Shown piece by piece: positions 34,701 through 44,408 of a stretch of DNA of 64,000 bases. The position numbers were made by a program, and so were the translations under genes. This DNA is from Flavilitoribacter nigricans DSM 23189 = NBRC 102662. Its GTDB lineage: Bacteria > Bacteroidota > Bacteroidia > Chitinophagales > Saprospiraceae. The stretch's first letter is position 1. Every line of letters begins with the position of its first letter. The notes beneath the pieces are model-generated. The model ran no database searches. It saw nothing but the letters and a program-made list of their open reading frames with translations, and was not told the DNA's origin. The stretch covers positions 186,001 to 250,000 of the forward strand of contig NZ_PDUD01000020.1 of assembly GCF_002646595.1 (NCBI RefSeq). Direction: 5' to 3'.

Positions 34701-36005
34701 TTTGCCCTCAAAGCCGGAACCTACCGGGTGCAGTTCGATATGCCGGAAAATTACAGCTTTACGAAGCAGGATGCCGGTGGAAACGATGAAGTGGACAGTG
34801 ATGTAGATATGACGGGAATGACTGCTGCCATCATCCTCACTCCCGGAGAATTTAATTGGAATATTGACGCCGGTTATACCCGCGACTGTATCAATATCAC
34901 GGATCCGGGATCTATCGGTTTTGATCAGTACATCTGTGGCCCCGGCAATAACCCGGATCCGTTGGTCAGCCTGACACCCGCTTCCGGTGGGGAAGGCGAG
35001 ATCGAATACCTGTGGATGTACAGCACAGAGGAAGGCCCCTTCAACGCGGCCACCTGGAAGCCGATCCCGAATTCCGATTCCCCGACTTACGATCCCGATA
35101 TTCTGTTTGAAACAACTTACTTCGCCCGTTGCGCCCGCCGGGAGAATTGTCCGAATTTCCTGGAAACCAGCATTGTAAAGATAACCGTCGGAGATGACGC
35201 TTTTGTGGAGATTATCGGTCCGGCCACCGTTTGTGTGGGAGAGCCCGTGATCTTTCAGGGAGTAAGCAGCGTCGAGGGATCGACTATCGAATGGATATTC
35301 GGCCCCGGCATCCAGAAGATCTCCGTTACGGAAAATATGGCGGAAGTCCGCTTTACCTCTTTCGGCACCTTTACGATCGGTGCGACGGTTTCCGAAAATG
35401 ACTGCAAAGCCATCGGTACCAAAGAAGTCTTGGTGATCAATAATAACGGTATTTGTGAAGAAGGACTGGAGATCGCTGCTGTAGTTGAGAGTGAGATCAC
35501 CCGGGAGATCCGCCTGGACTGGATCGGCACCAAAGCTATGAGACTGGATTATACCATCGAGCATTCCGTGGATGGCGTACACTTCACGCCGATCGGCATC
35601 GATGCGATCCCGGTAGCCGAGGTGGAGAATGAGCTGTTGTACGCCTGCCACGTCAAGGCACCCAAACCTGGACTCAACTATTACCGGGTCAGAATGACCG
35701 ATGAACGCGGAACGGACTGGTATTCCAATACCGAAGAGATCGTTTTCCACGACAATTCCGGATCGGTGCTCCTGTACCCCAATCCGGTAAGACAAAAGGC
35801 AACTCTGGAGCTCTTCGAAGTCGGTGAGGAAGAAATGAATTTCAAACTGCTTACCATCACCGGACAGGTGCTCCAGACCTGGAAAGCTTCGGCCGATGAC
35901 CAGCGGATCGAAATGGACCTGGGCAGCTATCCGGGTGGCGTATACTTCCTGAAGATCGATTACGGAAGCGACCGGACGGAAACGCTGCGCCTGGTGAAAC
36001 ATTAA
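31758..36005 (+). CDS. SprB-repeat surface protein 2 with SdrD-B and T9SS domains
   Basis: The ATG at 31758 gives a proper signal sequence (SLNALILLFLFSGGFYSQD); a TTG-led upstream extension lacks support. The 1415-residue protein has 12 SprB-type repeats (about residues 35-925) and one SdrD B-like Ca-binding Ig domain starting GLGDYVWIDADKDGIQDADE near 930. A CINITDPGSIGFDQYICGPG module follows near 1043, then a PKD-like segment and a fibronectin-like stretch. The T9SS sorting domain has LLYPNPVRQK and ends LRLVKH. Repeats 1, 2, 5 and the last match the same-numbered repeats of protein 3 better than their neighbours, showing collinear descent. Confidence 0.9.
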   Translation: MNNRFPKGSGQRLLSLNALILLFLFSGGFYSQDLSKIIITCTDVVIPTCYGDADGSVRAEATGGVPPYTYVWSDGTEGPVLSGVKSGVYTVKVTDAEGNMAEKKFFMRQPKLLTVDFSARACSLPLKASAQAWGGTGPFTYQWSTGASGQTITVESGVEYCVTVTDANDCTTFGCTTVTLSDVSVSVTAEQISCPGVDDGSLTATVDGGLEPITYSWSNGATTPQITGLAPGTYEVTATDANGCSEIATGEILPKEDLLVDLMKTDPVCTGDTTGNIQSAVSGGTPPYTYLWNNGAETADIAELGPGNYILTVTDASGCTAEATVDLAYQSELTIEATATPETCAGDGNGSASVTPADGVSPYDIIWSTGDTSTTLSGVDPGTYTVTVTDAVGCQDTTSVTVEPAPDFEIETESTDPSSCSETDGTASVTVVSGEGPFSIEWSTGDTTAVIDSLETGTYTVTVTNAAQCTASASVTINQPTALDIDITGQQLLCPGDSTASLMVSVNGGIPPFDILWSTGDTTEVIDSLFAGTYTVTVTDSTGCSVSETAVIEEVEALEVTIGGLSVVCGQGNTGSAFANVSGGAEPFTYIWSTGDTTRAILGLLTGTYSVTVTDSIGCSGSASIDIKIVDDLAVEIVGQGISCAGETDGSAVATATGGDEPYSYFWSNGASGDSISQLSAGTYVVTVQDANNCTARDTITISSPSPILGFLDVQNLVCQEDSTGAIDLSVMGGTPPYAFEWSTGDTTEDISGLPQGTYRVTITDANDCFVVRSGTVRPPAPFTLDFDVKDVSCNGGQDGAVSVTVNGGTEPFTYEWSTGSTEDNISDLSPGDYGLTVTDSNGCVTQDSVSVTEVATLVCSVMEVSKVTLGGDGVLEVIPEGGTAPFSFEWSNGETTAVIDSLDGGVYSVTVTDANGCTTSCELELVPLSGLGDYVWIDADKDGIQDADEAPLAGVNITLLNAAGVEVTSTVSDSNGYYAFFALKAGTYRVQFDMPENYSFTKQDAGGNDEVDSDVDMTGMTAAIILTPGEFNWNIDAGYTRDCINITDPGSIGFDQYICGPGNNPDPLVSLTPASGGEGEIEYLWMYSTEEGPFNAATWKPIPNSDSPTYDPDILFETTYFARCARRENCPNFLETSIVKITVGDDAFVEIIGPATVCVGEPVIFQGVSSVEGSTIEWIFGPGIQKISVTENMAEVRFTSFGTFTIGATVSENDCKAIGTKEVLVINNNGICEEGLEIAAVVESEITREIRLDWIGTKAMRLDYTIEHSVDGVHFTPIGIDAIPVAEVENELLYACHVKAPKPGLNYYRVRMTDERGTDWYSNTEEIVFHDNSGSVLLYPNPVRQKATLELFEVGEEEMNFKLLTITGQVLQTWKASADDQRIEMDLGSYPGGVYFLKIDYGSDRTETLRLVKH

Positions 36006-36065
36006 CAGACGACTGTCTGCTCCTCCTCCTGGAAGAGCAAACGCAGAAAAAGTATAGATCAGCAT

Positions 36066-36110
36066 GCCGGTTAGTCCCGCTAATCCACAGTGGAAAGGGG
36101 ACTAACCGGC
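36066..36110 (+). terminator. hairpin after SprB-type gene 2
   Basis: GCCGGTTAGTCCC (36066-36078) pairs perfectly with GGGACTAACCGGC (36098-36110), a 13-bp stem with a 19-base loop, 60 bases after the stop. There is no T tract, so it may protect the mRNA end rather than terminate by itself. Confidence 0.55.
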
Positions 36111-36417
36111 TGCTCTGGTTAATATTTTAGCGGAATGGCCTCCTGGATCACTTAGCTATCTCGAAAATTTATATGTATAAAATCGCAAATTCTATTTATA
36201 GATATTTGAAATTTTGCCATATTTTACTTTTCTTTGTCCAAAATCGCTCATGAAGCGGTTTTTCTTCTCACTAAGGAACACTTTCTATAAGGCCAATTTG
36301 CCCCACCGTACACAAAATTGGCCAAACATCACGCATTATTCCCTTCCCAACACTTTTCATTGGAGATGCATGCTCCGGTGAAACAAACACTGTTTTCTCA
36401 CATTAGGATAAAAATTG

Positions 36418-36424
36418 TTGACCT
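36418..36424 (+). promoter_or_regulatory. TTGACCT box, possible -33 element of SprB-type gene 3
   Basis: Same heptamer as at 28640, 67 bases before the ATG, with ACTAACAA nearer the start as in gene 1. Shared placement in two paralog leaders argues for function; no start site is known. Confidence 0.3.
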
Positions 36425-36490
36425 GACCGGATACGTGTATCCCGGCGGTTAAACGCGATTTCTTTTTACTAACAAATTATTCGATTATCC

Positions 36491-39400
36491 ATGAGTAACT
36501 GTTTCCCTCTTGGTACCCATCGGCGTCTATCCCTAAGTGCCATTTTAACCCTGATCTGCCTCATCGTAGGTTTCTCACCATCAAGCTTACACGCCCAGCT
36601 GGATGTTGCTTTCACTGACATTGCCGAACCCGGTTGTTACGGGTTACCCGGCGGAAATGTGCGGGCCGTTGCCGTAGGTGGTACCGGTCCTTACACCTTT
36701 GTGTGGAGTGACGGTACGGAAGGTGATCTGCTGACTAAAGTAGTAGCTGGAACCTACTCCGTTACGGTGACGGACGCTACGGCGAGTTTTATCAGCCGAA
36801 GTATTACCATTTTGCAACCTGAGCTGTTAGTGGTCTCATTCGAGACCCAGGAATGTGAATTGCCGCTGAAAGCTATGGCTATTCCTGACGGTGGCTTCGG
36901 GCCTTACATGTATCGATGGTCAACGGGAGAGACCTCCTCCATGATCATGGTTAATCCGGAGGTCGAATACTGTGTTACGGTAACCGATCAAAACGATTGC
37001 GGTGCCGTAAATTGCGTCACTTTGGAGTATAATCCACTGGAAGTCAATGTGGAAGTGAATGACATCTCCTGTCCGGGAGAAGAAGACGGTTCCCTGACGG
37101 CTACGCCGATCGGCGGCACCCCTCCGCTGAGTTACGAATGGAGCAATGGAGCTAATACGCAGTCCATCACCGATCTGGCGCCGGGTACCTATACGGTAAC
37201 GGTAACGGATGACAAAGGCTGTACCGCCACGGCCAACGGCAACGTAGCCCCCCAGACCGCCATTGAGATCGCTCTGGGTAAAAACGATCCTACCTGTGTG
37301 GGAGAGACCGACGGTAGTGTAACCTCCTCGGTAGCCGGCGGCACCCCGCCTTATACTTACGCCTGGAGCACCGGCGCGACGACGGCCAATCTGGGAAGCC
37401 TCGGCCCGGGCACTTACACGCTTACGATCACGGATGCAAATGGATGTACGGATATCAACAGTATCTCATTAGAATATCAATCGGAAATATCGATCGGGGT
37501 CGCACCTACCCCCGAAACCTGTCCGGACGCCAATGATGGCTTCCTGACCGTAACGGTTAATAATGGCGTGCTGCCCTATACCTACGAATGGAGCAACGGT
37601 GGTACCACCCAGGTGCAGTCGGGTGTCGCCCCGGGTACCTATTCCGTAACGGTAACGGATGCGGTAGGCTGTCAGGATACGGCCTCGGCTACCGTTTTAC
37701 CGGCACCGGACCTTGTGGTTGAAGTTGAAGGAACCGATGTAAGTATTTGCGAAGGTGCCAACGGTAGTGCAACGGTTACTTCCGTTAGCGGCACCGGCCC
37801 CTTTTTCTACCTTTGGAGTACCGGCGATACCACCCCGACGATCGAAGACCTGGCCGCCGGCACTTACACGGTTACCGTTACCACCCCCAATCAGTGTGAA
37901 GGCGTCGGCATGGTCACTATCGGTGAACCTCCGGCAGTGATCGTGGAAGCGACCGGCACGGAAGTGCTTTGTCCCGGCGACGAAACGGGCACGGTAAGCG
38001 CGGAAGTGACCGGCGGCACTGCGCCATTCACTTTTGTCTGGAATACCGGCGCTACCACCCAGACTATTGCAAATCTGCCGGCCGGAACCTACACAGTCAC
38101 GGTGACGGATGCTGCCGGATGTACGGATGTAGATAGCTGGGATATAAATGAAGCGCCCGCTTTGACTGTCAATACCTTCGGTACCGACATTGTCTGCGGT
38201 GAAGGAAGCACCGGGTCAGCAATGGCTACGGTAACGGGCGGTACGGAGCCTTTCTCTTTTGAATGGAGCAACGGATCCGAAACGCAGGCGATTGCCGGTG
38301 TGGGTTCGGGAACCTATACGGTGACCGTCACGGATGCGCTGGGATGTACCGGAGAAGGAATGTTTACGATCCGGGTGATCGATGATCTAGAAATTACATT
38401 CACCGCCGAGGACGTCGATTGTCCGGGAAGTGAGAACGGAACCGCAACCGCTATGGGATCCGGTGGTGATGCACCTTATACGTTTGAATGGAGCACGGGG
38501 GTTACGGGAGCGACCATTACCGGACTGGCTCCGGGTACCTACTCCGTGACTATGACCGATGCCAACGACTGTACGGCCGAAGGCACCGTAGAGATCGGCG
38601 AACCGGAAGATATTACCGCCACGCTGGTGCCGGTTGATCCGCTCTGTTTTGGTGATGCCACCGGAAGTATCAGCCTCACGGCGGCGGGCGGAACACCGCC
38701 CTACACCTTCGCGTGGAGCAATGGCGAAACTACGCAGGATATCAGTGATCTGCCGGCTGGTGACTACTCCGTGACCATCACCGATGCCAACGATTGCTTT
38801 ATTGTGAGCAATGCAACTGTCTCCGAACCGCCGGCTATTGAGATCGACGGCCTGATTTCGGATATTTTATGTACCGGTGACGAGAATGGAGCGGTGGATA
38901 TTACCGTTTCGGGCGGTACTCCGCCTTACACCTTTGCCTGGAGTACCGGACAAACTACGGAAGACCTGGACAATCTGATTGCCGGCGCTTATACGGTAAC
39001 CGTCACGGATGCTAACGATTGTACCGCCATGGAAACGTTCACGGTTGTTGAACCTCCACTGCTCAACCTGGCCGCCACTTTGCTGGATGTTAGTTGTAAC
39101 GGCGAAAGCGATGGTGCCATATCCATTACGGTAGGTGGCGGTACGCCTCCTTACACCTTTGAGTGGAGTAACGGCGCAACAACGGAAGATCTGGTGGGCG
39201 TACCGGTAGGTACTTACACCGTAATTGTAACGGATGCCAACGGTTGCATCATTTCCGCCACGGGTACCATCAGCGAACCACCGGCTCTGATCTGCACGAT
39301 CAACCAGCTTTCCGACGTAGTACTCGGTGCGGATGGTTCCCTGGAAGTAGTGGCGGAAGGCGGCGTTGGTCCTTACACCTACCTGTGGAGCAACGGCGAT

Positions 39401-42400
39401 ACTACGGCCGTGATCGACGGCCTGGACGGTGGCGTATTTTCGGTGACCGTCACGGACGCCGTGGGCTGTACGACCATCTGTGATTTCAATCTGATCGCTT
39501 TGGCCGGTCTGGGCGATTTTGTCTGGGAAGACATCAATAAAGATGGCTTACAGGATATGGACGAACCCGGCATAGCCGGCGTGCGGGTAAGACTGAAAGA
39601 TGACGAAGGCAGTGTGATCGACAGTACCCTGACGGATATGAACGGCTTTTACTCCTTTGTGGGGCTGGAAGCGGGTACGTATTCCGTACAGTTTGTTGGT
39701 CCGGAAGGATTCAATACGACCCAACTGGATGCCGGCGGAGACGATGCGCTCGACAGCGATGCAGATCCCGATATGGCTGGTATGACCGCCACGGTAACGC
39801 TGAGCCCGGGTGAATTTAACCCGACCCTGGACGCCGGTTTTTACAATCCGCCTTCCGGAGCGATCACCGATCCCTGTCACTGTCTGAATAATGCCACCAA
39901 CGAACTGAACGGCCAGTTCAGCGAAGAAGTACTGATCCGTTCCTACCCCGGCGAAACCTGGACGATCATCGAGCAGGAGAATATGTTCCTGATGGAAAGC
40001 CCGGCTCCCCCGGCTGCACCACTACCGGTGCCGGTTGGAACGGTTATTCTGGAAAGCGAAGTGCCTGGGGAATATCTGTTTGAATTCAGACTGGTGGATG
40101 AGTTTTCTTATACCGTATTGGCTACCAACGGTTTTGATACGCTTGGTTTTACCAATACCTGTATTTATCCGACCCTCAATGTGGATAATTTCCCCGGACC
40201 GGAGATCTGTATTTCGGACGACCCGATCGTTCTGACGGCTTCGCCTTCTATTCCGGGTACGGTTAGATTTTATCTGAACGACGAGGAGATCACCGTCCTC
40301 GATCCGGCGCAGATCGGTCTGGGCGAATACACCCTGCGTGCAGAATTTACACCGGATGACGAAGATGAATGTATCGCTACGGAGATCGAAAGTCTGGCCA
40401 TTGTCAACACCTGTTTTGCCAAGATCGGTGACTTTGTCTGGGAAGATATTATGCGCAACGGCATTCAGGATGAAGGAGAACCGGGTATCCCGGGCGTACC
40501 GGTTAGCGTTACGGAAGTGGGTGTAGAAAATCCATATACGGATGCAACGACTACAGACGAGAACGGGATGTATATGTTCCTGGTACCGCCGGATCGCACC
40601 TACCAGGTGACCTTCGGCCAACCGGAAGGACTCAATCCGGTGATGCCGAATACCGGTGCGGATGATACCATTGACAGCGACGCGGATCAGATGACCTTGA
40701 TGAGCCAGGAAGTAAGCGTGGCCGACGGAGAAGTGAACCTTACGATCGATGCCGGATTCTACTTCCGCCCCGAAGCGGAGATCGGTGACCCCTGTACCTG
40801 CCTGAACAATGCGACCAACGAATTGGACGGACAATTCCAGGAAATAGTGGAGGTTCGCTCTTATCCGGGAGAGACCTGGACGATCATCGAGCAGGAGAAC
40901 ATGTTCCTTCTGGACAGTCCGGCTCCTCCGGCGGCACCGATACCCCTGCCCCTTGGAACGACCATGGTAGAGACAGACGAACCGGGCTTATACGAGATCA
41001 GGTTCAAACTGGTGGACGAATTCATGTACAGAATTGTGGTTACCAATGGTTTGGATACACTGAGTTACAGTAGTGTCTGCGCCTATCCGACGGTGAATGT
41101 GGAGCAATTGCCTCCGCTGGAAGCCTGTGTTGCGGATGATCCGATCGTGCTGAATGCTACGCCTTCGGTGCCGGGTACCACGGTGTTCTACCTCAATAAT
41201 GAACCGATCTCAGTATTTGATCCATCTACGCTGGAGGTGGGTTCCTACGAATTCCGCGTAGAGTTCACACCGGAGACCTTTGATGTGTGTATCGTTACCA
41301 TTGTGGAACAGATCTTCGTTCTGGAGGACTGCCTGGCTAAGATCGGGGACTTCGTCTGGGATGACCGCGATCACGATGGTGTGCAGGATATGGACGAAAG
41401 TGGTATCGAAGGGGTGAAGGTAACCGTCACCGAAACGGGTGTGGAAGATCCTTATATCGACATGACGACTACGGACGCCAACGGAATGTACATGTTCCTG
41501 GTGCCTCCGGGTAGTTACAAAGTAACCTTTGAACAACCGGCCGGATACATCCCGACCCTGCAAAACGCCGGAGGGGACGATACGGTCGACAGTGATAGCG
41601 ATCCCGATATGCTGATGACCCAGAGTGTAACGGTAGCCGACGGTGAGATGAATCTGACCCTGGATGCCGGATTTTACATTCCGTCCTCGGTAGCGATCGC
41701 GGATCCCTGTACCTGTCTGAATAACGCCACCAACGAGGACAACGGGCAGTTCAGTGAGATCCTGTCTATTCAGGCGGATCCGGGACGCACCTGGACGATC
41801 CTAAGCAATGCGGGCATGTACTCGCTGGATAGTCCGGCTCCCCCGGCAGCGCCCATTCCGGTACCGGTCGGTACCCAATTGGTCGAAGTATCACCGGGTG
41901 TTTATGAATACGAGTTCATTCTGGTCGATGAGTTGTTGTATTCGACCATTGCAACGAATGGCATCGATACGCTGAATATTTCCAATATCTGTGAATATCC
42001 GACGATCAATGTAGAAGAATTCCCGGGTGCAGACGTCTGTACCGGTGACGAACCGGTCCCTCTATCGGCAAATCCCTCCGTCCCGGGCGTTGTACGCTTC
42101 TATCTGGACGGAGTAGAGATCACCGAACTGGATCCGTCCAGTCTGGAACTGGGAACTTACGAATTACTGGTTGAGTTCACGCCGGACGATCCGGAAGAAT
42201 GTCTCGCTACGATCCTCCAGGAAATAGTTGTAAACAACGAGTGCCTGGCCAAAGTCGGAGACCTGGTCTGGTACGACAGGAATGAGAACGGCATTCAGGA
42301 TGCCGGCGAAAACGGAATTGGCGGTGTGGAAGTCAGCATTACCGAGCTGAACAGCGATAATCCATTCACGGCCACCACCACTACCGACGGTACGGGGATG

Positions 42401-43714
42401 TATATGTTCCAGGTGCCGCCGGGTGATTTCAAGATCACTTTCGGACAGCCGGAATTCTATGAGCCTACTATTGCCAATGCCGGTTCGGACGATGCACTGG
42501 ATAGCGATATGGACCCGGTCAACCTCATGACCCCGCCGTTTACCATCGAAGACGGGGAAATGAACTTCACCTTTGATGCCGGATTTACCCGCGAGTGTAT
42601 CAACATTACGAATCCGGGAGCGATCGGATACGATCAGTATCTGTGCGGACCGGGCAACGATGCGGCGCCATTTGTCAGCCTGGCTCCGGCCTCGGGTGGA
42701 GTAGGGGAGATCGAATACCTCTGGATGTACAGTACGGAGGACGGACCCTTCAACCAGGCTACCTGGACCCTCATTCCGAATAGTAATGCACCAACTTACG
42801 ATCCGGGAGTACTTTACGAAACGACCCGCTTTGCGCGCTGTGCCCGTCGGGAAGGTTGTCCTGGATTCCTGGAAACGACCATCGTAACGGTACTGGTCGG
42901 CGACGAAGCCGTAGCGGAGATCTTTGGCCAGTCCACCATTTGTGTCGGCGAGGTAGCTACCTACGAAGCAGTGGGGATCAGCGAAGGAGCGGAAGTTTCC
43001 TGGAACTTCGGTCCCGGGGCGCAGCCGGCCACGGCCACTGGTGCGGAAGCCCACGTGAAGTTTACTTCTTTCGGTACGTTCACGATCGAACTGACGGTTA
43101 CAGAGAATGATTGTACGTCCAGCATAACCAAACGGATCGTGGTGACCAACAACCCGGCCATCTGTGGCGAAGGGTTTGTCATCAACACGGAAGTGACCAA
43201 TGAGGAAAACCGTGAATTACTCATCGATTGGCAGATCAAGAAGGGCAACCTCCTGGACTTCACGGTGGAATATTCCGAGGACGGTCAGAACTTCATGGTA
43301 CTCGGGCCGAACAACGAGCCGGCCGGTTTTACCGCCGAAGATCTGCAGTACATGTACCTGACGGTGGCGCCGAAAATGGGCCGGAACTTCTACCGGGTGA
43401 AAATGAGCGACACGCAGGGTAACGAATGGTATTCGAATACCGAGGAAGTGGTCTTCTTCAGTGAATCCAAACTGGCCCTGCTGTATCCGAACCCCGCGCG
43501 TAACCAGGCCATTCTGGAGATATTCGAATCCTTCGATGAGGATGTCACCATTGAACTGGTAAGCTCCAGCGGGCAACTGATCCAAACGCACCAGGTAGTT
43601 GCGGGCAGCCCCCGGATCGCTCTGGACCTGACGGACGTTGCTACCGGAGTATATCTGTTGCGGGTGCGCTTCGGCAAGACGAACATAAAAGCATTGCGTC
43701 TGGTAAAATATTAA
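36491..43714 (+). CDS. giant SprB-repeat surface protein 3 with four SdrD-B domains and T9SS domain
   Basis: The 2407-residue protein has a signal sequence (about 16-36), then 13 SprB-type repeats to about residue 1000. Four SdrD B-like domains follow, starting near 1006, 1310, 1616 and 1920 (GLGDFVWEDINKDG, KIGDFVWEDIMRNG, KIGDFVWDDRDHDG, KVGDLVWYDRNENG). Three near-identical modules beginning DPCxCLNNATNE (near 1128, 1434, 1738) sit between them, giving a tandem 304-306 residue unit. The CINITNPGAIGYDQYLCGPG module (near 2035), PKD-like and fibronectin-like parts and the T9SS sorting domain (LLYPNPARNQ) follow. The Asp-rich SdrD-B loops suggest calcium-stiffened stalks. An adhesin or gliding role is inferred from SprB. 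Confidence 0.92.
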   Translation: MSNCFPLGTHRRLSLSAILTLICLIVGFSPSSLHAQLDVAFTDIAEPGCYGLPGGNVRAVAVGGTGPYTFVWSDGTEGDLLTKVVAGTYSVTVTDATASFISRSITILQPELLVVSFETQECELPLKAMAIPDGGFGPYMYRWSTGETSSMIMVNPEVEYCVTVTDQNDCGAVNCVTLEYNPLEVNVEVNDISCPGEEDGSLTATPIGGTPPLSYEWSNGANTQSITDLAPGTYTVTVTDDKGCTATANGNVAPQTAIEIALGKNDPTCVGETDGSVTSSVAGGTPPYTYAWSTGATTANLGSLGPGTYTLTITDANGCTDINSISLEYQSEISIGVAPTPETCPDANDGFLTVTVNNGVLPYTYEWSNGGTTQVQSGVAPGTYSVTVTDAVGCQDTASATVLPAPDLVVEVEGTDVSICEGANGSATVTSVSGTGPFFYLWSTGDTTPTIEDLAAGTYTVTVTTPNQCEGVGMVTIGEPPAVIVEATGTEVLCPGDETGTVSAEVTGGTAPFTFVWNTGATTQTIANLPAGTYTVTVTDAAGCTDVDSWDINEAPALTVNTFGTDIVCGEGSTGSAMATVTGGTEPFSFEWSNGSETQAIAGVGSGTYTVTVTDALGCTGEGMFTIRVIDDLEITFTAEDVDCPGSENGTATAMGSGGDAPYTFEWSTGVTGATITGLAPGTYSVTMTDANDCTAEGTVEIGEPEDITATLVPVDPLCFGDATGSISLTAAGGTPPYTFAWSNGETTQDISDLPAGDYSVTITDANDCFIVSNATVSEPPAIEIDGLISDILCTGDENGAVDITVSGGTPPYTFAWSTGQTTEDLDNLIAGAYTVTVTDANDCTAMETFTVVEPPLLNLAATLLDVSCNGESDGAISITVGGGTPPYTFEWSNGATTEDLVGVPVGTYTVIVTDANGCIISATGTISEPPALICTINQLSDVVLGADGSLEVVAEGGVGPYTYLWSNGDTTAVIDGLDGGVFSVTVTDAVGCTTICDFNLIALAGLGDFVWEDINKDGLQDMDEPGIAGVRVRLKDDEGSVIDSTLTDMNGFYSFVGLEAGTYSVQFVGPEGFNTTQLDAGGDDALDSDADPDMAGMTATVTLSPGEFNPTLDAGFYNPPSGAITDPCHCLNNATNELNGQFSEEVLIRSYPGETWTIIEQENMFLMESPAPPAAPLPVPVGTVILESEVPGEYLFEFRLVDEFSYTVLATNGFDTLGFTNTCIYPTLNVDNFPGPEICISDDPIVLTASPSIPGTVRFYLNDEEITVLDPAQIGLGEYTLRAEFTPDDEDECIATEIESLAIVNTCFAKIGDFVWEDIMRNGIQDEGEPGIPGVPVSVTEVGVENPYTDATTTDENGMYMFLVPPDRTYQVTFGQPEGLNPVMPNTGADDTIDSDADQMTLMSQEVSVADGEVNLTIDAGFYFRPEAEIGDPCTCLNNATNELDGQFQEIVEVRSYPGETWTIIEQENMFLLDSPAPPAAPIPLPLGTTMVETDEPGLYEIRFKLVDEFMYRIVVTNGLDTLSYSSVCAYPTVNVEQLPPLEACVADDPIVLNATPSVPGTTVFYLNNEPISVFDPSTLEVGSYEFRVEFTPETFDVCIVTIVEQIFVLEDCLAKIGDFVWDDRDHDGVQDMDESGIEGVKVTVTETGVEDPYIDMTTTDANGMYMFLVPPGSYKVTFEQPAGYIPTLQNAGGDDTVDSDSDPDMLMTQSVTVADGEMNLTLDAGFYIPSSVAIADPCTCLNNATNEDNGQFSEILSIQADPGRTWTILSNAGMYSLDSPAPPAAPIPVPVGTQLVEVSPGVYEYEFILVDELLYSTIATNGIDTLNISNICEYPTINVEEFPGADVCTGDEPVPLSANPSVPGVVRFYLDGVEITELDPSSLELGTYELLVEFTPDDPEECLATILQEIVVNNECLAKVGDLVWYDRNENGIQDAGENGIGGVEVSITELNSDNPFTATTTTDGTGMYMFQVPPGDFKITFGQPEFYEPTIANAGSDDALDSDMDPVNLMTPPFTIEDGEMNFTFDAGFTRECINITNPGAIGYDQYLCGPGNDAAPFVSLAPASGGVGEIEYLWMYSTEDGPFNQATWTLIPNSNAPTYDPGVLYETTRFARCARREGCPGFLETTIVTVLVGDEAVAEIFGQSTICVGEVATYEAVGISEGAEVSWNFGPGAQPATATGAEAHVKFTSFGTFTIELTVTENDCTSSITKRIVVTNNPAICGEGFVINTEVTNEENRELLIDWQIKKGNLLDFTVEYSEDGQNFMVLGPNNEPAGFTAEDLQYMYLTVAPKMGRNFYRVKMSDTQGNEWYSNTEEVVFFSESKLALLYPNPARNQAILEIFESFDEDVTIELVSSSGQLIQTHQVVAGSPRIALDLTDVATGVYLLRVRFGKTNIKALRLVKY

Positions 43715-43748
43715 TGGAAATATTTCCGGATAATATCGCTTAGCATTG

Positions 43749-43780
43749 AATGCCCCGCCGGTTCTGATCGGTGGGGCATT
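43749..43780 (+). terminator. terminator after SprB-type gene 3
   Basis: AATGCCCCGCCG (43749-43760) pairs with CGGTGGGGCATT (43769-43780), a 12-bp stem with one G-U pair and an 8-base loop, 34 bases after the stop and followed by AT-rich sequence. Confidence 0.8.
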
Positions 43781-44408
43781 TAATATTTAATAGCTCTGAT
43801 TATCAGTAAATTTGATAGTTGAATTTTTTTAATAAAAATTTCTAAAAAATGGATTTTTCGTGTAACCTTTTTTTTTGTACACCGTAAAGCAGAGTACCGG
43901 ATTCCAAAAGAGCAATGGGTACCCTGAAGGTACTCCGAAATCAAACCAAAAAAATTAGGCTACTATCGTTGTAAAATGCTAACCATCTGACCTGCAAGGA
44001 AGGCAGGGGAAAGGTATGCTCATTATGTCCAGCTTTGAAAGTTCCTCGAAAAGTGTATTTGAAAGACACCATAATCCCAAAAGGTTTTAATATTTTTTAT
44101 ATAGTTTGCTGCTTAATGAGACATGAAAGCCGTTGCCCGATTACCGGAGCAGCGGCTTTACCATTTTGGAGGAGGAGAGAAGAACCCGGAGACCGATCTC
44201 GGGGAATTTGGAGGTAATATTTTTTAATCGGGGCAGGGACCGGCGGAAGCAGTGCCGAAATTCAGTCAGAAATTTTTCTATCCCAGAAATAAACTTTTTT
44301 GGCGCTCGTTGTTAAGCTATAAAGATTTAATTGAAAAAGGGAGTTGAAGTAGTTGCAGTAACTTTATTTTTTAATTAAATTCGCAATCGTTATTTTCCAA
44401 TCAAGGTC
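43781..44408. other. gene-free AT-rich stretch
   Basis: No supported gene lies here; short frames on both strands lack family features. A loose inverted pair GAGTACC...GGTACTC spans about 43890-43938. The promoter of the next gene should be near the right end, but no clear box was found. Confidence 0.45.

Larger units (their letters stand above)
36006..36490. other. leader between SprB-type genes 2 and 3
   Basis: It contains the 36066-36110 hairpin, a long AT-rich stretch, and the TTGACCT box at 36418. No coding frame is seen. Confidence 0.5.

Noticed and set aside
34665-36065. 466-codon open frame on the minus strand
   Set aside because: It lies wholly opposite SprB-type gene 2 and has no signal sequence or family motif; repeated coding DNA tends to keep antisense frames open.
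40022-40834. 270-codon open frame on the minus strand
   Set aside because: Antisense shadow of the largest adhesin, with a paralogous shadow at 42164-43054 caused by the internal repeats.
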